DNA of 64,000 bases from JAFDXJ01 sp038257845 (GCA_038257845.1 JBBSQL010000001.1:1-64000), one strand, 5' to 3'. Positions 1 through 9,046 are shown, numbered from the stretch's first letter. Translations and numbers: made by a program. The notes: generated by a model from the sequence alone, not told the origin.

Positions 1-1142
1 ACATATTCCACATCGGCAGTAATAAAACCGCGCTGCAATTTGGTATCACTGTTATCACTGATCACAAATGCGCCACTGGCAATGGCACGCCAGGGTGTTT
101 GTAAAACATAATTCACCTCGCCCGGGTTTCCATTATTCAAATGATCACTGCTTTCTGTAACTGTGCCGGCATAGCCTTCTGTATTGGTAGTCATGGCGGC
201 ACGAACCTGGTCACGGAATATCATGAAAGAAGGTGTATGAATAGCAAAGCCCCAGCGAAAAATAGGTGACATTTTGTAAATCAATCCCAATTTCGCATTG
301 AAACCAATTCCTGTAGAAGAATAGTTTTGTGTAAAAGTAAAATGGTCAAAATCATTATTGGGGTCTCCCGAAGCATCCGTTTCTGTATAAGTCAGATCGC
401 GGGTATAGCTTGAGAAAGGAATATTTACAGAAAGGCCAAGGTATAAACGATCATCATTATTTTTTGCAAATGCAAATGATGCTTCATTAAAACCACCACG
501 TGAATCTTCGATGCGTTCCTGGTTAATACCAGTAGCAACTGGAACAAGGCTTTTAAAACCCGCCAATTGTCCGTTCAAATTAAAAGTATCAATCAAATAA
601 GTGCGGTACGCAAGTGATGAACCAAAAATATAATCCTGTTCTGCAGATTGTACGCCTGCGCCATTCCCAACTAGTTCTTCCAGGTATTGTTCGGAAAAAG
701 AAGTCACGTTATTGAAGCCTTTGTAATAAGTGTGATTATTAAAACTGGCGAGTTGTGTGATGGAAAATGAGAAAGCGCTGCTGGTATAATTGCCCATTTG
801 TTTGCCGGCATTTGTAGTACCAAGAACAATGCCGGTTGAACCGTAAGAAACGCCGATATTTTGTTTATCACTTTCTGTACCGCGAAAATTTATTTTATTA
901 TTATTCAGTAAAAATCCGGGTGAGAGCACTACTTCCTGCGTTTTATATAAACCAATACCGGCCGGGTTAATATTATTGGAGCTTATATCACCACCAAGTG
1001 CTCCCATGGCACCACCAATTGCTAAAGATCGCGCGCTTCCCATTGGAATAAACCATGTATTTCTTAAAGCATCTTCCGGCACTTGCGCATGGATGATGGA
1101 TACACATAAAACGACCGGTAGAAAAATCAATATTTTTTTCAT
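1..1142 (-). CDS. Outer-membrane beta-barrel protein, OmpP1/FadL-like (3' end cut by window)
   Basis: Translating the minus strand from the ATG at 1142 gives an open frame to the window edge, about 380 codons, so the C-terminus is missing. It starts with a signal peptide (MKKILIFLPVVLCVSIIHAQ). Residues from about 32 read SARSLAIGGAMGALGGD followed by SSNNINPAGIGLY, the N-terminal signature of the Bacteroidota FadL/OmpP1-like barrels, in which an N-terminal segment plugs the pore. The rest alternates aromatic and polar residues as expected for beta strands. Family members carry hydrophobic compounds across the outer membrane, but no substrate can be inferred here. The lipoprotein gene at 1193-1939 lies 50 bp upstream on the same strand, so the two are probably cotranscribed. 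Confidence 0.85.
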   Translation of the reverse strand, partial: MKKILIFLPVVLCVSIIHAQVPEDALRNTWFIPMGSARSLAIGGAMGALGGDISSNNINPAGIGLYKTQEVVLSPGFLLNNNKINFRGTESDKQNIGVSYGSTGIVLGTTNAGKQMGNYTSSAFSFSITQLASFNNHTYYKGFNNVTSFSEQYLEELVGNGAGVQSAEQDYIFGSSLAYRTYLIDTFNLNGQLAGFKSLVPVATGINQERIEDSRGGFNEASFAFAKNNDDRLYLGLSVNIPFSSYTRDLTYTETDASGDPNNDFDHFTFTQNYSSTGIGFNAKLGLIYKMSPIFRWGFAIHTPSFMIFRDQVRAAMTTNTEGYAGTVTESSDHLNNGNPGEVNYVLQTPWRAIASGAFVISDNSDTKLQRGFITADVEY

Positions 1143-1192
1143 AAATCCGAATTGTTTCTAATATTTTATAAAAACGAATTGAATTATAAGAA

Positions 1193-1939
1193 TTAATGAT
1201 TATTCCTCGGCGGCCTGCTACTTGTGTTGTTACTTCCGGTACTTTTATAACCACCACTGCGAGATCCCTGGTTGGTATTATTTACAGGAGACCTTTGTTG
1301 TTCATAAGTACGAACAGGTTGTGTACGGCTGCCATTTTGAGGAATATTATTTGGATTTTGTCCCCTGGAAGAATTTCCTTTAAAAAGGTCACCAAATGAG
1401 CGCTTATTGGATTTATTAGCGTTATTCAAATTATAATTACTATTGTTATTACTATACAAACTATTTCTGTAGCCATTCATATTTCCATTGAGGACATTGC
1501 CGGAATATACATTTCTATTCTTGTAATAAACAACAGTTGTGTAAGGTGAATAAAATCCCCATGGACTATAACCCCACGGACTGTATCCCCATGGTGAAAA
1601 ACTAAATGTAGTCCAGTATGAAAAAGGTGAATTAAATCCTGAACCCCAGTAAGAATAAGAGTTATGAAAAGAGTATGGATTATTAAAAGCATAATAATGA
1701 TTTCCATAATAGCGGCTGTCATACCAATAATCAAAATCATCCAAAGATCCCCACGTGCTGTTGTTTTGTACTTTCATTCGCAGGTAATTATCATCTTCAG
1801 GATTTATATAATTGTCTGTATTAACCTGGTTGTTGCCGGGAGAATAATACACATCATCAGGTGTTTGGCCGGCGCGATAGGTTGAACAGCCTGTAAATAA
1901 AAAAGCTGCAATGATGATGAGAAAAAGATTTTTATACAT
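1193..1939 (-). CDS. Tyr/Asn/Ser-rich lipoprotein of unknown function
   Basis: A 248-residue protein if translation begins at the internal ATG (MYKNLFLIII...). This start places a lipobox (LFTGC) about 18 residues in; an upstream ATG at 1960 would add seven residues. After lipidation the mature chain begins with CSTYRAGQTPDD. The middle is aromatic-rich with the tandem repeat SPWGYSPWGYSPWG, and the last third is Asn/Ser/Arg-rich and low in complexity, so it is probably disordered. It is likely anchored in the outer membrane. I know of no defined function. The position beside an outer-membrane barrel and proS looks like a conserved arrangement in the phylum, but that is from memory. Confidence 0.75.
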   Translation of the reverse strand: MYKNLFLIIIAAFLFTGCSTYRAGQTPDDVYYSPGNNQVNTDNYINPEDDNYLRMKVQNNSTWGSLDDFDYWYDSRYYGNHYYAFNNPYSFHNSYSYWGSGFNSPFSYWTTFSFSPWGYSPWGYSPWGFYSPYTTVVYYKNRNVYSGNVLNGNMNGYRNSLYSNNNSNYNLNNANKSNKRSFGDLFKGNSSRGQNPNNIPQNGSRTQPVRTYEQQRSPVNNTNQGSRSGGYKSTGSNNTSSRPPRNNH

Positions 1940-1993
1940 TATAATGAGTTTATTGTGCATGAAAAATGAAGTAACTACATTTGCCGTTTTCCG

Positions 1994-2010
1994 GACAATT
2001 TTTAATTGTC
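1994..2010 (-). other. Perfect 7-bp hairpin in lipoprotein leader
   Basis: GACAATT, a TTT spacer and AATTGTC form a perfect inverted repeat about 55 bp upstream of the lipoprotein ATG, in the divergent gap with proS. It could be an operator or a leader stem. Nothing else supports a function. Confidence 0.3.
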
Positions 2011-2112
2011 ATAAAGATACAAAAATTACATGGTAAATATTTTTTAATCTTGTTAACTATATTACAAAACTAACGCTTGTTTGGGGTAAAAAATTATATA
2101 TAAAAATTATTT

Positions 2113-3588
2113 ATGGCAAAAGAGATTACATCCAGGAAAGAAGATTATTCGCAATGGTATAATGATATAGTTTTAAAAGCTGGCCTGGCCGATTATAGCG
2201 CTGTTCGTGGATGCATGATCATAAAACCTTATGGCTATGCAATTTGGGAAAAAATGCAGCAGCAATTAGATAAAATGTTTAAAGATACGGGCCATGTAAA
2301 TGCGTATTTTCCTTTATTCATTCCTAAAAGTTTTTTAAGCCGCGAAGCCGCACATGTTGAAGGCTTTGCAAAAGAGTGTGCTGTGGTTACTCATTATCGC
2401 CTAAAAAATGATGAATCAGGTAATGGAATTATTGTAGACCCGGATGCAAAACTGGAAGAGGAATTGATCATAAGACCGACTTCTGAAACAATCATCTGGA
2501 GCACGTATAAAACCTGGATACAATCTTACCGCGATTTGCCTTTGCTCATCAATCAATGGGCAAATGTGGTTCGCTGGGAAATGCGTACACGTTTGTTTTT
2601 ACGCACCACGGAATTTCTCTGGCAGGAAGGACATACGGCACATGCCACGCAACAGGAAGCAGAAAATGAAACGATTCAAATGCTGAATGTATATGCAGAG
2701 TTTGCAGAAAATTTTATGGCAATGCCTGTGATCAAGGGTGTTAAAACTGCGAATGAACGTTTTGCAGGTGCAGTAGAAACGTATTGTATAGAGGCGCTCA
2801 TGCAGGATGGCAAAGCTTTACAAGCTGGCACTTCCCATTTCCTGGGGCAAAATTTTGCCAAAGCTTTTGATGTAAAATTCAGTGATAAAGAAAATAAGCT
2901 TGATTATGTTTGGGCCACGAGTTGGGGCGTAAGCACGCGGCTTATTGGCGCGCTGGTAATGGCGCATAGTGATGACGATGGATTAATTTTACCACCAAGT
3001 CTCGCACCAATACAAGTTGTTATTATTCCTATTTATAAAAATGAAGAACAAAAAAAACTGATCAGTGATAAAGTGGCCACAATTATTTCAGCATTGAAAG
3101 CTTTAAATATTTCTGTAAAATATGACGATGCAGAACACACCAGGCCAGGCTGGAAATTTGCTGAATATGAAATGAAAGGTGTGCCGGTCCGCATTGCCAT
3201 TGGCGCACGTGATATTGAAAATAATACGGTGGAATTAGTACGTCGTGATACACGTGAAAAAACAAATGTGTCTTTGGATGGCATTGATCTATATATTAAT
3301 AGTCTGCTCGCAGAAATTCAACAATCCATTTTCAACAAAGCAAAGAAATTCCGCAATGAAAATATTATAACTGTAAATACTTTTGAAGAATTCACAGAAG
3401 CACTTGATAACCGGGGCGGTTTTATTTCGGCGCATTGGGATGGTACTGCAGAAACCGAAGAAAAAATCAAGGAGTTGACGAAGGCTACTATACGTTGTAT
3501 TCCTTTGGATAATAAACAAGAGGCGGGGAAATGTATTCTTACCGGAAACCCTTCCAGCCAAAGGGTTTTATTTGCCAGGGCATACTAA
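2113..3588 (+). CDS. proS: Prolyl-tRNA synthetase, archaeal/eukaryotic type
   Basis: Class II aminoacyl-tRNA synthetase that charges tRNA-Pro with proline in the cytoplasm. The 491 residues match the shorter archaeal/eukaryotic (type 3) ProRS, which lacks the editing insertion of the E. coli type. Visible signatures are the start (TSRKEDYSQWYNDIVLKAGL), motif 2 around RWEMRTRLFLRTTEFLWQEG, motif 3 around TSWGVSTRLIGALVMAHSDD, the anticodon-binding segment from about residue 295, and the zinc-binding-like C-terminal domain ending in the typical FARAY. The ATG at 2113 is followed directly by the family's conserved N-terminus. The gene stands alone on the plus strand. A cognate tRNA-Pro(GGG) is at 19.9 kb in this window. 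Confidence 0.97.
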   Translation: MAKEITSRKEDYSQWYNDIVLKAGLADYSAVRGCMIIKPYGYAIWEKMQQQLDKMFKDTGHVNAYFPLFIPKSFLSREAAHVEGFAKECAVVTHYRLKNDESGNGIIVDPDAKLEEELIIRPTSETIIWSTYKTWIQSYRDLPLLINQWANVVRWEMRTRLFLRTTEFLWQEGHTAHATQQEAENETIQMLNVYAEFAENFMAMPVIKGVKTANERFAGAVETYCIEALMQDGKALQAGTSHFLGQNFAKAFDVKFSDKENKLDYVWATSWGVSTRLIGALVMAHSDDDGLILPPSLAPIQVVIIPIYKNEEQKKLISDKVATIISALKALNISVKYDDAEHTRPGWKFAEYEMKGVPVRIAIGARDIENNTVELVRRDTREKTNVSLDGIDLYINSLLAEIQQSIFNKAKKFRNENIITVNTFEEFTEALDNRGGFISAHWDGTAETEEKIKELTKATIRCIPLDNKQEAGKCILTGNPSSQRVLFARAY

Positions 3589-3601
3589 ACTTTTGAATGA
3601 A

Positions 3602-3616
3602 ATTTCGCTATGCGAA
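3602..3616. repeat. Short palindrome downstream of proS
   Basis: TTTCGC, a TAT spacer and GCGAAA form a perfect 6-bp stem 14 bp after the proS stop codon. It resembles the palindrome at 50130-50139. It lacks a T-tract on the plus strand, so it is not a convincing intrinsic terminator. Confidence 0.4.
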
Positions 3617-3719
3617 AAAAGTGTGCATTCTTTTGGGTGAAAAATGTTGCTGGAATGTTTTTTTATTTCAGCGGGAAGCAGTAGTTTTCAAAATATTTTT
3701 TCACTTTAAACCATTATTC

Positions 3720-4052
3720 ATGGACCAAACTACTCAGGGGTATGCACCACAGCAACCACAACAACCAGGCTTATTACCGCCTAAAAATTGGCTGGTAGAA
3801 TCAATTTTAGTAACACTTTTTTGTTGCCTGCCTTTTGGTATTGCAGGTATTATTTTTGCCACGCAGGTAAATACCAAATTCCAGGTGGGCGATCATGCCG
3901 GCGCATTACAGGCGTCACAAGATGCGGCCAAATGGACGAAGATCGGATTCTTTGTTGGCCTCGCAGTTATTGTGCTTTACATTTTAGCAGTATTTGCTTT
4001 TGGACTTACAGCATTCTGGTCAACACGTGGATTAATGAACCAAAATTATTAA
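3720..4052 (+). CDS. CD225/dispanin-family small membrane protein
   Basis: A 110-residue protein from the ATG at 3720. A longer frame opens at 3597 but its first 41 residues look like translated intergenic DNA and run over a palindrome, so the internal start is preferred. The N-terminus is Gln/Pro-rich (YAPQQPQQPG). A first membrane segment (SILVTLFCCLPFGIAGIIFA) is followed by a cytoplasmic loop with Ala/Gln repeats (DHAGALQASQDAAKW) and a second membrane segment (IGFFVGLAVIVLYILAVFAF). This is the CD225 layout, also found in eukaryotic IFITM proteins. The bacterial role is unknown. The DUF2752 gene follows after 12 bp, so the two probably form one transcript. Confidence 0.8.
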   Translation: MDQTTQGYAPQQPQQPGLLPPKNWLVESILVTLFCCLPFGIAGIIFATQVNTKFQVGDHAGALQASQDAAKWTKIGFFVGLAVIVLYILAVFAFGLTAFWSTRGLMNQNY

Positions 4053-4064
4053 TACTAATTTTGA

Positions 4065-4487
4065 ATGATCATTCAACGGCAAAATTATTTGCCTGTAATT
4101 TTAAAAAGTATAGCGGTATTAGCAGTAATATCGCTATACACTTTTTTTGATGCCAGGAGCCCGGGATCATTTTTCCCGCAATGTCCTTTTCATGCACTCA
4201 CAGGTTTATATTGCCCCGGATGCGGCTCGCAGCGGGCTTTATCGGCTTTATTGCATGGAAATTTTATAGATGCGTTGCATGACAATCTTTTAGCAATGAT
4301 TAGCCTGCCGGTTTTGATTTTTTCCGCTTCCGTGTATTCCCTGAATTTTTTCAGAAAGAAAAAATTAAAGCAATCTATATTTTATAAAAACTGGTTTGTT
4401 TGGCTGGTACTCTTTTCCGTTATTGTATTTACAATACTGAGAAATATTCCTGAATTTCCCTTTTCAATGTTAGCGCCGCTCCAATAA
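4065..4487 (+). CDS. DUF2752 membrane protein
   Basis: A 140-residue protein with three predicted membrane segments. It has the hallmark DUF2752 motif: FFPQCPFHALTGLYCPGCG followed by SQRALSALLHGN, with Cys pairs that may bind a metal or form a disulfide at the membrane face. No biochemical function is established for the family. It follows the CD225 gene by 12 bp, a pairing that suggests a joint membrane role. Its stop codon lies next to the stop of the convergent RDD gene, so the two genes meet end to end with no visible terminator. Confidence 0.85.
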   Translation: MIIQRQNYLPVILKSIAVLAVISLYTFFDARSPGSFFPQCPFHALTGLYCPGCGSQRALSALLHGNFIDALHDNLLAMISLPVLIFSASVYSLNFFRKKKLKQSIFYKNWFVWLVLFSVIVFTILRNIPEFPFSMLAPLQ

Positions 4488-4488
4488 A

Positions 4489-5220
4489 TTAAAGCGTGGA
4501 AGCCAGGTAATTATAGTCCTGAATAATAGCATATAAAAAATGAAAAGAGGAGTCATGTTTATTTTGAATATGCAATACATTTTCTATTTTTCGCATGGTA
4601 TCAAATAAGATCATTGTATTGGAATAACGATGTGCATTCAGGAGCACTTCTTTTACAAGCTGAATATCTTTATCAGATAAATTGATCACTTCCGGATAAA
4701 CAGGTACATAACTATTTTCTGCAACCGGTGCGTAAATTGTATGAGCAATTTTTGTTTTCGGTTTAGTTTTTATAACTGCAGTACCTGCAACAATATCGCC
4801 GAGCCGCTGGTGTTTTTCCGTAGCTGCCACCAAAATCACCGCCAGTAAACTTCCGGATAAAGTAAAATCTATCAGCCTGAAAAGCCAACGCATTAAATAT
4901 TGCGAAAGCGCTGGCTGATTGCCGTTCAGGCTGATCACCCGAATATTTAAAACCATTTTTCCCACACTTTGGCCATTGAACATTGTTTCACAAATGAGGT
5001 GGTAAAAAACAATGGGAATGACAAGTACAATTATAAAAATCCAGGTATTATTGGACAAAAAATTATCGAAGTTTCCAAATCCAACAATAGCCATTATTAA
5101 TACAGCATAACCACCAATACAGAGAAAATCCAGGAGACGGGCAAAAATTCTGTCAGATAAACCTGCCAGTTCATAATCCAATTCAATATTTTGAGTAGTT
5201 GTAACAGAAATTATTCCCAT
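4489..5220 (-). CDS. RDD-family membrane protein
   Basis: A 243-residue protein starting at the ATG at 5220 (MGIISVTTTQNIELDYELAG). The open frame extends 55 codons upstream into the divergent SpoIIM-family gene, but that part is not family-like. The RDD domain begins with SDRIFARLLDFLC and has membrane segments near residues 28-48, 58-80 and 125-150, then the conserved HQRLGDIVAGTAVI stretch. The last 80 residues are soluble. RDD proteins are proposed membrane transport or accessory proteins; some have been linked to Na+/H+ exchange. It is divergent from the SpoIIM/MoxR operon, a frequent arrangement in Bacteroidota, so a role with that operon is likely but inferred. Confidence 0.85.
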   Translation of the reverse strand: MGIISVTTTQNIELDYELAGLSDRIFARLLDFLCIGGYAVLIMAIVGFGNFDNFLSNNTWIFIIVLVIPIVFYHLICETMFNGQSVGKMVLNIRVISLNGNQPALSQYLMRWLFRLIDFTLSGSLLAVILVAATEKHQRLGDIVAGTAVIKTKPKTKIAHTIYAPVAENSYVPVYPEVINLSDKDIQLVKEVLLNAHRYSNTMILFDTMRKIENVLHIQNKHDSSFHFLYAIIQDYNYLASTL

Positions 5221-5272
5221 TTGCCAAAGATGAAAAAAAAAATTGTTTCTTTGACACCTTTCCGGAAATGAT

Positions 5273-6304
5273 ATGCGCGAAGCCCAGTTTTTAAAACAAA
5301 ATGCAGACAAATGGAAACAATATGAAACGATATTGGTTTCCGGTTCGGCAACGGATGAATTAGCTTCAGGTTTCGTAGACCTCACAGACGACCTGGCTTA
5401 TGCGCGAACTTTTTATCCGGAAAGTAATTCTGTAAAATACCTCAACGGGCTTGCATCCCGTTTTCATCAGAAAATCTATAGAAATAAAAAAGAAAAACGT
5501 GGACGGATATTTTGGTTCTGGCAATTTGAATTACCTGTTTTATTTAAAAAATATCAAAAACAATTTTTAGTTTCCTTTTTATTTTTTCTTGTCTTCGCAC
5601 TGATAGGTGCGCTTTCTGCAAAGTATGATGAAAATTTTGTACGCCTTATCCTGGGGGACGATTATATAAATATGACAACGCATAATATTGAAGCGGGAGA
5701 TCCTTTTGGTGTGTATAAAAGTGCCGACTCATTGAGCATGTTTTTTTTTATAGCATTTAATAATATCTCCGTGGCATTTTTGGGTTATGTGATGGGCATA
5801 TTTTTTTCTGTGGGAAGTATCCTGATGCTTTTACGCAATGGTATTATGATGGGTTCTTTCCAGTATTTTTTTATTTCAAAAGGTTTGGGCTTACGATTTC
5901 TAACTGTTGTCTTTCTCCACGGTACGCTTGAATTGTGGAGCATCATCATTGCAGGTGCTGCTGGATTGATTTTAGGAAATAGTATTTTATTTCCGGGAAC
6001 TTATAAAAGAAGTGTTTCTATTATGCGCGGTGCAAAAGATGGTTTGAAAATCGTCGTAGGACTCATTCCACTTTTTCTAACGGCCGCTTTTTTTGAAAGT
6101 TTTGTAACGCGACAAACTGAAATGCCCGTCATCATCAACATATTAATTTTAGCCGGTTCTCTATTTTTTATCATTTGGTATTTTATAATTTATCCAAATA
6201 AACTGCATAAAAAAATGCAGCGTTCAAAGACAGAAACAATTCCTGAAAAATCACAATCAAATTTTATTCAATGGTTCAGCAAAAAGTCCAACTTCGAAAA
6301 ATAA
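5273..6304 (+). CDS. Stage II sporulation protein M (SpoIIM/DUF95) family membrane protein
   Basis: A 343-residue integral membrane protein. The soluble N-terminal 95 residues include AYARTFYPESNSVKYLNGLA, typical of the Bacteroidota SpoIIM-like group. Membrane segments then follow (SFLFFLVFALIGALSA, FNNISVAFLGYVMGIFFSVG, LWSIIIAGAAGLILG and two near the C-terminus). The conserved FLHGTLELWSI motif is present. In Firmicutes SpoIIM takes part in engulfment and peptidoglycan remodelling; in non-sporulating Bacteroidota the role is unknown. It is the first gene of the MoxR/DUF58 operon, and its 3' end overlaps the next gene by 34 bp, which indicates cotranscription. Confidence 0.88.
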   Translation: MREAQFLKQNADKWKQYETILVSGSATDELASGFVDLTDDLAYARTFYPESNSVKYLNGLASRFHQKIYRNKKEKRGRIFWFWQFELPVLFKKYQKQFLVSFLFFLVFALIGALSAKYDENFVRLILGDDYINMTTHNIEAGDPFGVYKSADSLSMFFFIAFNNISVAFLGYVMGIFFSVGSILMLLRNGIMMGSFQYFFISKGLGLRFLTVVFLHGTLELWSIIIAGAAGLILGNSILFPGTYKRSVSIMRGAKDGLKIVVGLIPLFLTAAFFESFVTRQTEMPVIINILILAGSLFFIIWYFIIYPNKLHKKMQRSKTETIPEKSQSNFIQWFSKKSNFEK

Positions 6305-7155
6305 GAGATCTCAGTGATAACCTGAGTGATACATTCCAGTTTATTCGGCAGGAATTTAAACCGCTCTTAAAATCGTTTGTATTGATCGCGGGCGTTTTTC
6401 TGCTGGCCAATGCGATCATGAGTGGTATTTATCAAAAGACCGCATTCGGTTTCCTGGATACCTTAAAGAGTGGTGGCGTGGGAAATGAAACACAAATGTT
6501 GAGCACAATATTTACTCCAGGTTATTTTATTACCATTGGATTGACCTGGTTAAGCATGCTTTCTATGAATGTTGTAGTTGCGTGTTATATGAAAATATAC
6601 CAGGAAAAAAATGAATCGCCATCCATTGAAGAAGTTTGGAATTATTTTATCCGTTATTTCCCCAAAGTTATTTTATTCAGTATTCCCCAAATTATCCTGG
6701 TCATTATCGGTTTAATTTTTTGCTTATTTCCCGGCATTTACCTGGCTTTTGTCTTTGTCCCTTTCCAGTTTATCATTGTTTTGGAGAATGCAGATTTCGG
6801 AACTGCTATGAGCCGTTGTTTTGAAATAATTAAAAGAAATTTCTGGATGTCCGTTGGAATATATGTCGTGGCATATTTAATTTATACTTTTTCTGCAAGT
6901 ATAATTGGCCTTGTAGTTGCCGCAATTGTTGGTGTAATTTCTTATCTCACAACAAAACAACTAAGCACAACAGTTGGTATAGTTATGAGTGTAATTAGTA
7001 TAGTAGGTTATGCTTTTTACCTGGTCTTTTTGGTTTCTGCATTTCTGAATTATTGCAGTCTCACTGAAAGTCATGATGGAACGGGCCTTGCAGCAAGATT
7101 AGAAACACTTGGTGAAAAAAATGATTTACACAACAACCTGGAAGAAGAATATTAA
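6271..7155 (+). CDS. Multi-pass membrane protein of the MoxR/DUF58 operon
   Basis: A 294-residue protein with about six hydrophobic segments, for example FVLIAGVFLLANAIMSGIY, VILFSIPQIILVIIGLIFCL and SVGIYVVAYLIYTFSASIIG. The motif FPGIYLAFVFVPFQFIIVLE followed by SRCFEIIKRNFW resembles the glycerophosphodiester phosphodiesterase membrane-domain/DUF7544-like families, but I see no catalytic motif and assign no enzyme activity. The ATG at 6271 lies inside the SpoIIM-family gene (34-bp overlap), and its stop overlaps the next start codon (TAATG), so translation of the three genes is probably coupled. It may be the membrane scaffold of the complex encoded by this operon. Confidence 0.8.
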   Translation: MVQQKVQLRKIRDLSDNLSDTFQFIRQEFKPLLKSFVLIAGVFLLANAIMSGIYQKTAFGFLDTLKSGGVGNETQMLSTIFTPGYFITIGLTWLSMLSMNVVVACYMKIYQEKNESPSIEEVWNYFIRYFPKVILFSIPQIILVIIGLIFCLFPGIYLAFVFVPFQFIIVLENADFGTAMSRCFEIIKRNFWMSVGIYVVAYLIYTFSASIIGLVVAAIVGVISYLTTKQLSTTVGIVMSVISIVGYAFYLVFLVSAFLNYCSLTESHDGTGLAARLETLGEKNDLHNNLEEEY

Positions 7156-7847
7156 TGAAATCAATATTGTTTTTTATATTTTTTCTTTCAAGCAGTTTAA
7201 CTGTTTTACCCAGGCAAATGCCTGCGGCAGATTCTTCTGAAATACATGTACGGGAAATTCCAAAAAATGTTATTCAATCTTATCAAGATAACCCGGTTTA
7301 TGATTATGAAAAAGTAATACCACAAGAGCAATCTATTTTTGACAGGATTATGGCATGGGTATGGAAAAAATATGCTGAGCTCATGAGCATGAAATATGGA
7401 TTGCTTACCCGTAATATTATTTTTCTACTAATTGGTATTTCCACCATTCTATTTATTATCTACAAAATCCTGAAAGGCAATAACAGCGGTATTTTTGAAG
7501 CCGACAGAAAAAAAGTCAATGGGTTTTCACTTGATGTGGAAGACCTTCACCAAATCAATTTTGATGAGGCCATTCAGTCGGCTTTGTCAGCAGGCAATTA
7601 TAATGCTTGTATCAGGTTGCTTTATTTGAAAAGTTTGAAAATCTTATCAGAGAAAAACCTCATCAACTGGCAGGTCAATAAAACCAATTCAGCATATATA
7701 CATGAATTGGAAAAACCTGCGATCCGCCAACCATTTGAAGCCTTGACCAGGTATTTTGAAAGAGTGTATTATGGAAATGTAAGAAGTGAGAAAAATGATT
7801 TCGATGCCATGAATGAAAAGTTTTTAAAACTCGATGAACAACTCTGA
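7155..7847 (+). CDS. DUF4129 domain protein
   Basis: A 230-residue protein with an N-terminal signal peptide or anchor (ILFFIFFLSSSLTVLP), a periplasmic part, one transmembrane helix near residues 85-105 (NIIFLLIGISTILFIIYKIL) and a cytoplasmic DUF4129 domain. The domain hallmark is ACIRLLYLKSLKILSEK followed by NWQVNKTNSAYIHEL. DUF4129 proteins usually accompany MoxR ATPases and DUF58 proteins, as here, and are thought to be membrane components of that chaperone-like system. The start codon overlaps the previous stop and the next gene begins 3 bp after the stop. Confidence 0.85.
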   Translation: MKSILFFIFFLSSSLTVLPRQMPAADSSEIHVREIPKNVIQSYQDNPVYDYEKVIPQEQSIFDRIMAWVWKKYAELMSMKYGLLTRNIIFLLIGISTILFIIYKILKGNNSGIFEADRKKVNGFSLDVEDLHQINFDEAIQSALSAGNYNACIRLLYLKSLKILSEKNLINWQVNKTNSAYIHELEKPAIRQPFEALTRYFERVYYGNVRSEKNDFDAMNEKFLKLDEQL

Positions 7848-7850
7848 TGC

Positions 7851-9041
7851 ATGAAAGGATATAAATTTTTTATTGGCCTTTTTATTTGCTTAATTGTCTT
7901 GTATGTAGTTGCACAATATTATAAACCACATGAATTCGACTGGACAATTTCGCTGGAAAAAAATAGTAAAGAACCTTATGGTTCCTCTATTTTATTTAGT
8001 CAGCTCGATTATATATTTCCGGGAAAGGATATACAAACCCAACAAATTCCCATTTATAATACATTGCATGAAAAAGACTTTACAAATACCACGTATTTAT
8101 TGCTCGAACCAGCGATTGAATTAGGAAAAACAGATATCAATGAATTATTGAATTTCATTAAAAATGGCAACACTGCATTCATTGCAGCGACTTCCTTTGG
8201 AAAAGAATTACCAGATTCATTGCACATTGAAGAGTCTTCAGATATTGATATTTTTGTGAATGATTCTTCAGGTGTAAATTTTACAAACCCGGCATTGAAA
8301 AATTCAAAGAATTTTTATTTTAATCATTCCACTTTCGCAAATTATTTTAAAAAAATACCTGGAGGAGATTCGGCAATTATTCTCGGTGTGAATATGAAAA
8401 ACAAACCGGATTTTATTCAATTAAATATTGGGAAAGGAAAAATATTTTTACACATATCTCCGATTTGTTTTACCAATTATTTTATGCTGAAAGAGAATAA
8501 TGCAAAATATACTTCCACCGCATTATCTTATTTAGACAAAAATGCAGGAACCATTTTCTGGGATGAATATTATAAATCCGGCAGGGAAGGGGCCAGTACT
8601 CCATTGCGATTTTTTCTTTCCAATGAATTTTTGAAATGGGCATTATGGTTGTCCATTATAGCTTTACTGGTATATGTTTTTATTGAGATCAAAAGAAAGC
8701 AACGCATTATTCCCGTGTTAGATCCATTGCGCAATACAACACTTGACTTTGTACAAACTGTTGCCAGTGTATATTTGAGCAAAAATGATCATACGGCTAT
8801 AGCTAAAAAGAAAGTTGCATACTGGTTGGAATTTATCCGGAAAAAATATTTTTTGCCTACACAAAAAATAGATGAAGATTTTATGGAAAGATTAAATAAA
8901 AAAAGTGGTATTGATTCTGCCCTGATACATGTTATTTGCAATATTGCATTAAGAACTGAAAATAATGCAGTCATTTCACAGGAAGAACTGATTCTTTTAT
9001 CCAATAATATTGATGATTTTTACAACTATTCCAAAAAATAA
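7851..9041 (+). CDS. DUF4350 domain protein
   Basis: A 396-residue protein with an N-terminal membrane anchor (FFIGLFICLIVLYVVAQYY), then a periplasmic DUF4350 region starting with KEPYGSSILFSQLDYIFPG. That region resembles GATase/ABC-type auxiliary folds (INELLNFIKNGNTAFIAATS). A second transmembrane helix lies near residues 262-282 (ALWLSIIALLVYVFIEIKRK), with a cytoplasmic C-terminal domain of about 110 residues. The gene sits between DUF4129 and MoxR, its usual position in Bacteroidota. The molecular role is not established. Together with DUF4129 it probably links the MoxR ATPase to the envelope. Confidence 0.85.
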   Translation: MKGYKFFIGLFICLIVLYVVAQYYKPHEFDWTISLEKNSKEPYGSSILFSQLDYIFPGKDIQTQQIPIYNTLHEKDFTNTTYLLLEPAIELGKTDINELLNFIKNGNTAFIAATSFGKELPDSLHIEESSDIDIFVNDSSGVNFTNPALKNSKNFYFNHSTFANYFKKIPGGDSAIILGVNMKNKPDFIQLNIGKGKIFLHISPICFTNYFMLKENNAKYTSTALSYLDKNAGTIFWDEYYKSGREGASTPLRFFLSNEFLKWALWLSIIALLVYVFIEIKRKQRIIPVLDPLRNTTLDFVQTVASVYLSKNDHTAIAKKKVAYWLEFIRKKYFLPTQKIDEDFMERLNKKSGIDSALIHVICNIALRTENNAVISQEELILLSNNIDDFYNYSKK

Positions 9042-9046
9042 AAACG

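Noticed and set aside
3597..3719. N-terminal extension of the CD225 gene
   Set aside because: It runs through a palindrome and has no family likeness; the ATG at 3720 begins the typical protein.
5221..5385. N-terminal extension of the RDD gene
   Set aside because: It overlaps the divergent SpoIIM-family start, and the family-like sequence begins at 5220.
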